The position numbers and the translations under genes were made by a program. Shown here piece by piece: positions 1 through 5,030 of a stretch of 5,030 nt of DNA. The stretch lies in NCBI GenBank assembly GCA_004525885.1, contig SPBV01000138.1, positions 1 through 5,030 of the forward strand, read 5' to 3'. Numbering within the stretch: the stretch's first letter is position 1; every line of letters begins with the position of its first letter. The notes beneath the pieces were generated by a model. It had not been told where the DNA came from and searched no databases. It was given only the letters and a program-made list of their open reading frames with translations. Source of the stretch: Nitrosomonadales bacterium. Its GTDB lineage: Bacteria; Pseudomonadota; Gammaproteobacteria; Burkholderiales; Nitrosomonadaceae.

Positions 1-32
1 CCGCTCAAGCTGAAGCGATGTCTGTGGATTAA
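1..32 (+). CDS. recA: C-terminal end of probable RecA (partial, cut by window edge)
   Basis: Only the last nine codons are present. Read from base 3 they give AQAEAMSVD and then a TAA stop at 30-32. The assignment rests mainly on context: the next gene is recX, which directly follows recA in many proteobacteria. A short, Ala- and acid-containing tail is compatible with a RecA C-terminus, but this part of RecA is poorly conserved, so the sequence alone does not prove it. The stop is 6 bases before the recX start. No terminator hairpin fits between the genes, so the two are probably co-transcribed and recX may be translated by coupling. Confidence 0.6.
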   Translation, partial: AQAEAMSVD

Positions 33-38
33 GACAAC

Positions 39-491
39 ATGTCTTCTGGGCCGAGTTTAAAAATCCGCGCCCTAGATTGTCTAGCACGGCGCGAGCACTC
101 CAGGCTAGAGTTGGAAAAAAAACTTGCGCCTTATGCCCGAACTCATGACGAGCTATCTTCTGTGTTGGACTCATTGGAGCAGATCGGTCTTTTGTCGGCT
201 GAGCGTATGGTCGAGCAGGTAGTGCACGTCCGCAGGAGTAAATTTGGGAGTCGCCGCATCGTGCATGAGCTGCAGCAGAAAGGTATTGATGAGGATCTAA
301 TTGCAGCAGCGTTGCCGGGCCTTAAGGAAACTGAACTTAAAACCGCTCGAGCCGTATGGCAGAAAAAATTCGGCACAGCGCCTGCTAGTGCAAAAGAGCG
401 GGCAAAGCAAATACGGTTTTTAATGGGGCGAGGATTTTCCACAGAGATCATCATGCAAGTGCTGTACGCTTGGGACGAGGAATGTGATTAG
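39..491 (+). CDS. recX: Regulatory protein RecX
   Basis: A 150-residue all-helical protein of the RecX family, close to the family's usual length (E. coli RecX is 166 residues). RecX proteins bind in the groove of RecA-DNA filaments in the cytoplasm and limit or reshape filament growth and RecA activity. The three tandem three-helix repeats of the family can be followed. The first is around residues 8-52 (RALDCLARREHSRLELEKKL). The second is around 53-92, with the typical VRRSKFGSRRIVHELQQKGI stretch. The third is around 101-147, ending in FLMGRGFSTEIIMQVL. The ATG at 39 gives a first helix of normal length and lies 6 bases after the preceding stop. No good Shine-Dalgarno sequence precedes it, which favours translational coupling to recA. 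The stop is 29 bases before the alaS ATG. The identification is firm; its effect on RecA is inferred from the family. Confidence 0.93.
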   Translation: MSSGPSLKIRALDCLARREHSRLELEKKLAPYARTHDELSSVLDSLEQIGLLSAERMVEQVVHVRRSKFGSRRIVHELQQKGIDEDLIAAALPGLKETELKTARAVWQKKFGTAPASAKERAKQIRFLMGRGFSTEIIMQVLYAWDEECD

Positions 492-520
492 TATTCAATT
501 TTTTGCACAAGTACGTTGAT

Positions 521-3415
521 ATGAAAAGCGGTGAAATAAGACAAAAATTTCTGGAGTTCTTTAAGGCACATGAACATACGATCGTGCCCTCAAGCTCGCT
601 TGTTCCCAGCAATGACCCCACTTTGTTGTTTACTAACGCGGGTATGGTGCAGTTCAAAGACGTATTCCTTGGCCAGGACAAGCGCCCTTATGTGCGTGCT
701 GCAAGCGTACAACGCTGTATTCGCGCAGGGGGCAAACATAATGATCTGGAGAATGTAGGGTACACCGCGCGTCACCACACATTTTTCGAGATGTTGGGAA
801 ATTTTAGTTTTGGTGATTATTTTAAGCGGGAAGCTATTGGATATGCATGGGAGTTTCTCACCTTCACATTGAAAATCCCACAGGAAAAATTGTGGGTGAC
901 GGTCTATGCTGAGGATGATGAGGCTGCTGACATCTGGCTCAGGGAAATAGGCATTACTTCCTCACAGTTGGTGCGCATAGCTTCAATGGACAACTTTTGG
1001 CAGATGGGAGACACAGGCCCTTGCGGCCCCTGCTCTGAAATTTTTTACGATCACGGCCCGGAGTTTTCAGGTGGGCCTCCGGGTTCGCCGGAAGACGACG
1101 GGGATCGCTATATAGAAATCTGGAACCTGGTATTCATGCAATACAATCGTGACGGTACTGGCACGCTCCATTCGTTGCCCAGTCCGTCGGTAGACACCGG
1201 AATGGGGTTAGAGCGTATTTCTGCTGTAATGCAACATGTACATTCCAATTACGAGATTGATTTATTCCGGAGCCTTATAAGCAAAGCAGCGAAAGCGACC
1301 AATACCGTCGATCTTACCGAAAATTCACTTAAAGTAATTGCTGATCATATTCGTGCGTGTTCTTTTCTTATCGCTGATGGTGTGATTCCCGACAATGAGG
1401 GGCGCGGGTATGTGCTTCGTCGTATCATTCGCCGCGCTATCCGTCATGGTTATCAACTAGGACAGAAGCGGCCATTTTTTAATTTACTAGTAGAAGAGCT
1501 TGTAAAAGTAATGGGACAGGTTTATCCGGAATTGGACAAAGCAAAGACACAGGTAGTGTCAGTATTGAAACAGGAAGAGGAGCGCTTCGGAGAAACTTTA
1601 GGAAGGGGAATGCAGTGGTTTGAAAAACTAGTTGGAATAGAAAACCGTGGCGTTGGTTACATACGAGAAAAATATGAAATGAAATCTTCTGAGACCACGA
1701 TAGGGACAAACCCCTTTGACGGCATATTACATCTAGTTGAAGGTGGCGAGGCTGTAGTACAAACAAAGAGACTATCCGAAAAAAAGGATATTTCTAAATT
1801 TAAAAAGGAATTTACGATCGCTGTAAATAATTATCGATTAGAGAATAAGGGACCAACTTTTGGCCACGCAATAATTATTGATAATAAGCAGAAAAATCCT
1901 GAAGAAACAGACTCTGTAACATTTCACTATCTTGATGAAAGCTCAATACCTTTTTCCGGTAGAGATACATTCACTCTATATGATACTTTTGGTTTTCCTA
2001 GAGATTTAACGCTAGACTTGTGTCGTGAGAGAGGGCTCACTGTTAATGAGAAAGAATTTGAAAAGGAGATGTGGGCACAGCGTGATCGCGCACGCGAGGC
2101 GAGTAAATTTACTATGGAATCCGGCATAGAATACAACGGGAGCAAAACGCAGTTTCATGGTTATGAAAGCCTGCAACATGAAGGCCGGATTCTTGCTATT
2201 TATATAGGGGGTAGCAAAGTAAATTCTATCAGAGCAGAAAAAGCAGTAGAAGCAGTAATTGTGCTGGATCATACCCCATTTTATGCTGAATCAGGGGGAC
2301 AGGTAGGAGATCGTGGCAAGTTGTTATTTGATGGCGGGGTCTTTGTTGTGGAAGACACAAAAAAAATTCAGACCGATGTGTTCGGGCACAGAGGGTATTT
2401 AAATAATGGGAAATTGACTGCTGGAGATAAGGTCATGGCAGAAGTTGATAAGGCTATGCGCGAGAATACTCAACGCAATCACTCCGTTACTCATCTGATG
2501 CACAAAGCTTTACGTGAGGTACTTGGTGTTCATGTGGAGCAGAAAGGTTCGCTAGTTGATTCTGATAAAACGCGCTTTGATTTCGCGCATAATTTACCAA
2601 TGACGGACGCAGAGATACGCCAAGTAGAATCTATGGTTAATGCTGAAATTCTTATCAATACCAAAATCGATGCGCGCGTAATGAAAATGGAAGACGCACA
2701 AAAAACCGGAGCAGTTATGCTATTTGGTGAGAAATATGGCGAAGAAGTGCGTGTGCTAAAAATAGGATCCTCACAAGAATTATGTGGTGGAACACATGTC
2801 AATCGCACGGGGGATATTGGATTATTTAAAATCCGCAACCAAAGTGGGATAGCCGCAGGTATTCGTAGGATAGAGGCGATCACAGGGGAAGCGGCACTAG
2901 AGCACGTTCAACAAAACGAAATGCAGCTATTGGAGATTTCCAGAGTATTAAAAACGCAGCCAGAGGAGGCGACACAAAAAATCTCCCAGATTATGGACAA
3001 TGTCAGGTGTCTAGAAAAAGATCTATCACGATTAAAATCGAAACTTGCTAGCTCACAAGGCGACGATCTTATAGATCGGGCACTGGAAATAAAGGGCGTT
3101 AAAGTACTGGCTGCTAGCTTATATGATGTGGATGCCAAGACGATGCGTGAAACGTTAGAACGGTTTAAAAACACACTGAAATCATGCGTTGTAGTGCTTG
3201 GCGCAGAAGAGGCTGGCAAGGTCACATTAATTGCTGGCGTTACAGCCGACCTGACAGCAAAAATAAAAGCAGGTGATCTGGTTAATTTTGTTGCCTTACA
3301 AGTTGGAGGAAAAGGTGGTGGGCGTGCCGAGATTGCACAAGCAGGAGGCACTCAGCCTGAAAATTTAGTTACAGCGCTGAACAGTGTTTCGGATTGGGTT
3401 GAGCAACAATTATAA
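521..3415 (+). CDS. alaS: Alanine--tRNA ligase with an extra ~99-residue internal segment
   Basis: Cytoplasmic class II synthetase that activates alanine with ATP, charges tRNA-Ala and hydrolyses mischarged Ser/Gly-tRNA-Ala. Using the ATG at 521 (964 residues; begins MKSGEIRQKF, matching the E. coli start), the parts are: motif 1 region ~31-51 (NDPTLLFTNAGMVQFKDVF); motif 2 region ~65-106 (RCIRAGGKHNDLENVGYTAR onward); motif 3 at 225-234 (DTGMGLERIS); tRNA-recognition domain with N292 and D488, equivalent to E. coli N303 and D400; editing domain with zinc ligands H654, H658 (HSVTH), C755 and H759 (CGGTH); a probable coiled-coil linker ~795-845; and C-Ala domain with GGKGGGR at 929-935. All key residues are present, so the enzyme should be active. 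The oddity is an in-frame insertion at ~375-473, described separately. An in-frame TTG at 503 would add six residues but has no ribosome site at a usable distance. Spacing to recX suggests co-transcription. Confidence 0.97.
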   Translation: MKSGEIRQKFLEFFKAHEHTIVPSSSLVPSNDPTLLFTNAGMVQFKDVFLGQDKRPYVRAASVQRCIRAGGKHNDLENVGYTARHHTFFEMLGNFSFGDYFKREAIGYAWEFLTFTLKIPQEKLWVTVYAEDDEAADIWLREIGITSSQLVRIASMDNFWQMGDTGPCGPCSEIFYDHGPEFSGGPPGSPEDDGDRYIEIWNLVFMQYNRDGTGTLHSLPSPSVDTGMGLERISAVMQHVHSNYEIDLFRSLISKAAKATNTVDLTENSLKVIADHIRACSFLIADGVIPDNEGRGYVLRRIIRRAIRHGYQLGQKRPFFNLLVEELVKVMGQVYPELDKAKTQVVSVLKQEEERFGETLGRGMQWFEKLVGIENRGVGYIREKYEMKSSETTIGTNPFDGILHLVEGGEAVVQTKRLSEKKDISKFKKEFTIAVNNYRLENKGPTFGHAIIIDNKQKNPEETDSVTFHYLDESSIPFSGRDTFTLYDTFGFPRDLTLDLCRERGLTVNEKEFEKEMWAQRDRAREASKFTMESGIEYNGSKTQFHGYESLQHEGRILAIYIGGSKVNSIRAEKAVEAVIVLDHTPFYAESGGQVGDRGKLLFDGGVFVVEDTKKIQTDVFGHRGYLNNGKLTAGDKVMAEVDKAMRENTQRNHSVTHLMHKALREVLGVHVEQKGSLVDSDKTRFDFAHNLPMTDAEIRQVESMVNAEILINTKIDARVMKMEDAQKTGAVMLFGEKYGEEVRVLKIGSSQELCGGTHVNRTGDIGLFKIRNQSGIAAGIRRIEAITGEAALEHVQQNEMQLLEISRVLKTQPEEATQKISQIMDNVRCLEKDLSRLKSKLASSQGDDLIDRALEIKGVKVLAASLYDVDAKTMRETLERFKNTLKSCVVVLGAEEAGKVTLIAGVTADLTAKIKAGDLVNFVALQVGGKGGGRAEIAQAGGTQPENLVTALNSVSDWVEQQL
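1643..1939 (+). other. In-frame insertion of ~99 residues within AlaS
   Basis: This segment (AlaS residues ~375-473, ends uncertain by about ten residues) has no counterpart in E. coli AlaS. There only 16 residues separate the RGL helix start from GETAF; here about 115 lie between RGM and GRDTF. It reads through in frame with no stop. GC content over 1641-1950 is about 36% by hand count, against about 44% for 1321-1380 and 1381-1620 just upstream. The order of predicted elements is: a possible helix near YIREKYEM; a strand carrying NPFDGIL; a strand EAVVQTKR; a Lys-rich helix (SKFKKEFTIAVNNY); a hydrophobic strand (GHAIIID); and a polar tail. The Asp (D400 of this protein) and Gln-x-Lys (Q414, K416) resemble the core of PD-(D/E)XK nuclease folds, but I cannot confirm homology. 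No flanking direct repeats or terminal inverted repeats are evident. Confidence 0.85.
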
Positions 3416-3431
3416 CAACATTGTTTTTCTT
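3405..3431 (+). terminator. Weak possible terminator after alaS
   Basis: AACAAT at 3405-3410 and ATTGTT at 3420-3425 form a perfect six-pair inverted repeat with a nine-base loop that contains the alaS stop codon, followed by a T-rich run (TTTCTT). The stem has only one G-C pair, so it would be unstable. It could cause partial termination at most, and may be chance in AT-rich sequence. Confidence 0.2.
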
Positions 3432-3450
3432 AAATAATACGCCCTATATA
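3421..3450 (+). promoter_or_regulatory. Weak possible sigma-70-type promoter for trxB
   Basis: TTGTTT at 3421-3426 (3 of 6 matches to TTGACA) and TATATA at 3445-3450 (4 of 6 matches to TATAAT) are separated by 18 bases in the largest intergenic gap of the window. Transcription would start close to 3457, almost at the trxB ATG, giving a leaderless or nearly leaderless message. This would be consistent with the lack of a ribosome binding site there. The match is poor and the region is AT-rich, so chance is quite possible. Confidence 0.2.
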
Positions 3451-3458
3451 CCTAACTT

Positions 3459-4409
3459 ATGACAACTAAACATTCTCGCTTATTAATTCTTGGTTCCGGA
3501 CCTGCTGGTTATACCGCAGCAGTTTATTCCGCTCGCGCCAATCTGAGTCCCGTAGTTATTACCGGATTGGCCCAAGGTGGACAGTTAATGACTACCACCG
3601 ATGTTGATAATTGGCCGGCAGATGCAATGGGCGTACAAGGTCCAGAACTGATGGAGCGATTCCAGAAACATGCGGAGCGATTTAATACGGAGATTATTTT
3701 CGATCATATTCATACCGCCAAGCTTACCAACAAACCTATTACTATGATCGGTGACCAGGGAACCTATACCAGTGATGCGCTAATTATTGCAACTGGTGCG
3801 TCGGCGCAATATCTGGGATTGTCCTCAGAAGAGGCATACATGGGTAAGGGGGTCTCTGCCTGCGCAACTTGTGATGGTTTTTTTTACAAGGGACAGGATG
3901 TGGCGGTCATAGGCGGGGGCAACACGGCAGTGGAAGAAGCATTGTATCTCTCTAATATTGCGCGCCAGGTCACGTTGGTACACCGGCGGAATAAATTTCG
4001 TTCCGAGAAAATCATGATAGATAAACTAATGGATCGGGTAAAAAACGGCAACATAAAGCTTGAGCTTAACCATGTTCTGGATGAAGTACTTGGCGACAAT
4101 TCGGGTGTAACTGGAATGCGCATCAAAAATACCCAAAATGACTCTACTAAGATCTTAGAGTTACATGGTGTGTTTATTGCTATTGGCCACAAGCCAAATA
4201 CCGATATTTTTCAGGAGCAACTTGAAATGAAAAATGGTTATATCATCACTCAAGGAGGCAATGAGGGGAACGCAACGGCTACCAGCATACCCGGGGTGTT
4301 TGCAGCGGGAGATGTACAGGATCATATTTATCGTCAGGCAGTGACAAGTGCAAGCACCGGATGCATGGCCGCACTAGATGCGGAGAAATATCTAGATGAT
4401 TTAAACTAG
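3459..4409 (+). CDS. trxB: Thioredoxin reductase (NADPH)
   Basis: A 316-residue flavoprotein of the low-molecular-weight bacterial type (E. coli TrxB is 321 residues). It passes electrons from NADPH through FAD and a redox-active disulfide to thioredoxin in the cytoplasm, which supports ribonucleotide reductase, peroxiredoxins and disulfide repair. The FAD-binding GSGPAG is at 12-17, with GGQLMTTTDVDNWP at 40-53. The NADPH domain carries the active-site CATC at 135-138, the GGGNTA Rossmann motif at 152-157 and the HRRNKFR phosphate-binding stretch at 175-181. The second FAD motif is AAGDVQD at 282-288, followed by RQAVTSASTGCMAA near the end. All catalytic elements are intact. The ATG at 3459 gives the standard N-terminus directly before the first FAD strand. 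No Shine-Dalgarno sequence is visible upstream. The gap to alaS is 43 bases and to the downstream Smr gene 22 bases, so it may be read with either or both. Confidence 0.97.
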   Translation: MTTKHSRLLILGSGPAGYTAAVYSARANLSPVVITGLAQGGQLMTTTDVDNWPADAMGVQGPELMERFQKHAERFNTEIIFDHIHTAKLTNKPITMIGDQGTYTSDALIIATGASAQYLGLSSEEAYMGKGVSACATCDGFFYKGQDVAVIGGGNTAVEEALYLSNIARQVTLVHRRNKFRSEKIMIDKLMDRVKNGNIKLELNHVLDEVLGDNSGVTGMRIKNTQNDSTKILELHGVFIAIGHKPNTDIFQEQLEMKNGYIITQGGNEGNATATSIPGVFAAGDVQDHIYRQAVTSASTGCMAALDAEKYLDDLN

Positions 4410-4431
4410 CCATATAAGGCCGAACCTTCAT

Positions 4432-5001
4432 ATGAAACCGCGCGACAAAGTACCTGCACGTGGTGATGAGGAAGCTTCGTTATTTCGAGATGAGGTTCAG
4501 GACGTAGAGCCGCTACCAGTAGTTGATAAGGTAATTCATTCTCGCAAACTTCCACGTCCCACTATTAATCGCGTTCTACGTGACGAAGCATCAATACTAG
4601 ATAGTTCATTTCCAGATCATAATCTGCCAGAAATGGAAACGGGCGATGAAGGATCTTTCCTGCGTTCAGGTGTATCGCGTCAGACTATGCGGAGACTTCG
4701 GCGCGGTTATTGGAAGATTAACGCACGGCTCGATCTACATGGTTTTACACGTGACGAAGCACAGCAGGAGCTGGGAGAATTCTTTAATACTTGCCAGGAT
4801 AGAGGTTTTCGCTGCGTGCAGGTAATACATGGCAAAGGGTTAAATTCGAAAAATCATGAGCCGATATTAAAGACCATGGTAGGCAATTGGCTTGCGCAGC
4901 ATAATTACGTTCTGGCTTTTTGTCAGGCTAACCCAGCTGATGGCGGTAGCGGCGCAGCATTAGTATTGCTCAAAACGGCCACATCAAATAGAAAAAAATA
5001 A
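4432..5001 (+). CDS. Smr-domain protein, SmrA (YdaL)-like, with intact DxH motif
   Basis: A 189-residue protein with a charged, probably flexible N-terminal half and a C-terminal Smr (MutS2-related) domain at about residues 97-182. The domain shows LDLHG at 100-104 (D101, H103), VIHGKG at 131-136 and GGSGAALVLL at 171-180, the usual order in the family. Overall it resembles E. coli SmrA: similar length (187), a SLFRDEVQDVEPL helix near residues 17-29 like SmrA's SLFLDAMEDVQPL, and an IHGKG...AFC...GGSGA C-terminal half. Smr domains can have nuclease activity. E. coli SmrB cleaves mRNA between collided ribosomes and binds ribosomes through its N-terminal region, so a ribosome-rescue or RNA-cleavage role is plausible here but is inferred only from the family. 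A TAAGG at 4415-4419 lies 12 bases before the ATG, a rather long spacing for a ribosome site. It probably shares a transcript with trxB; no functional link between them is known to me. Confidence 0.9.
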   Translation: MKPRDKVPARGDEEASLFRDEVQDVEPLPVVDKVIHSRKLPRPTINRVLRDEASILDSSFPDHNLPEMETGDEGSFLRSGVSRQTMRRLRRGYWKINARLDLHGFTRDEAQQELGEFFNTCQDRGFRCVQVIHGKGLNSKNHEPILKTMVGNWLAQHNYVLAFCQANPADGGSGAALVLLKTATSNRKK

Positions 5002-5030
5002 ACTTTTTACATAATTGTAATTTACAGATC

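Noticed and set aside
503..520. TTG at 503 as the start of AlaS, adding six residues
   Set aside because: The ATG at 521 gives an N-terminus matching E. coli AlaS. The only purine-rich stretch upstream (GAGGAA at 477-482) is about 20 bases from the TTG, too far to serve it.
1643..1939. Intein or intron inside alaS
   Set aside because: No Cys/Ser/Thr splice start and no terminal His-Asn followed by Cys/Ser is present at the borders. The segment is far shorter than usual inteins, reads in frame throughout, and shows no intron structure that I can recognise.
2530..2883. Minus-strand open frame within alaS, with other minus-strand frames at 2908-3351 and 3884-4192
   Set aside because: They lie entirely opposite well-conserved alaS and trxB sequence, show no recognisable domain, and are best explained as chance frames opposite real codons.
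4416..4428. Small AAGG/CCTT hairpin before the Smr gene, as a translational switch
   Set aside because: Four pairs with a five-base loop is within chance expectation, and nothing else supports regulation here.
5007..5020. Inverted repeat TTACA-TAAT-TGTAA after the Smr gene, as a terminator
   Set aside because: The stem is five pairs with a single G-C and no T-run follows, so it would not be stable. The real terminator, if any, probably lies beyond the window.

Overview
The window carries a compact, one-directional block of housekeeping genes from a proteobacterium: the last codons of a probable recA, then recX, alaS, trxB and a small Smr-domain gene, all on the + strand with gaps of only 6 to 43 bases. 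The recA-recX-alaS order, the close match of AlaS and TrxB to their E. coli counterparts, and an Smr protein resembling E. coli SmrA (YdaL) point to a gamma- or betaproteobacterium. A moderate-GC betaproteobacterium, for example of the Nitrosomonas type, is my best guess, but this is inference. No tRNA, rRNA, CRISPR array, insertion sequence or phage gene is visible, and no stretch over 300 bases lacks a gene.

Layout: 1-32, probable end of recA; 39-491, recX, a modulator of RecA filaments; 521-3415, alaS, alanyl-tRNA synthetase with catalytic, tRNA-recognition, editing and C-terminal domains all present; 3416-3458, the widest gap, with a weak possible terminator and a weak possible promoter; 3459-4409, trxB, thioredoxin reductase; 4432-5001, an SmrA-like Smr-domain protein. 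The first three genes form a recombination/translation group. trxB and the Smr gene are close enough (22 bases) to be co-transcribed.

The one clearly unusual item is inside alaS. The protein is about 964 residues long, against 876 in E. coli, because an in-frame segment of about 99 residues (about 1643-1939) has been inserted in the tRNA-recognition domain. It lies between the Asn and Asp that in E. coli AlaS (N303 and D400) recognise the G3:U70 identity pair of tRNA-Ala. The segment is AT-richer than the adjacent upstream part of the gene. Its sequence loosely matches the core of PD-(D/E)XK (Mrr-like) nucleases: an Asp, a strand ending in Gln-x-Lys, a helix and another strand. The insertion is well supported by comparison with the family. 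The nuclease-like origin is a hypothesis.
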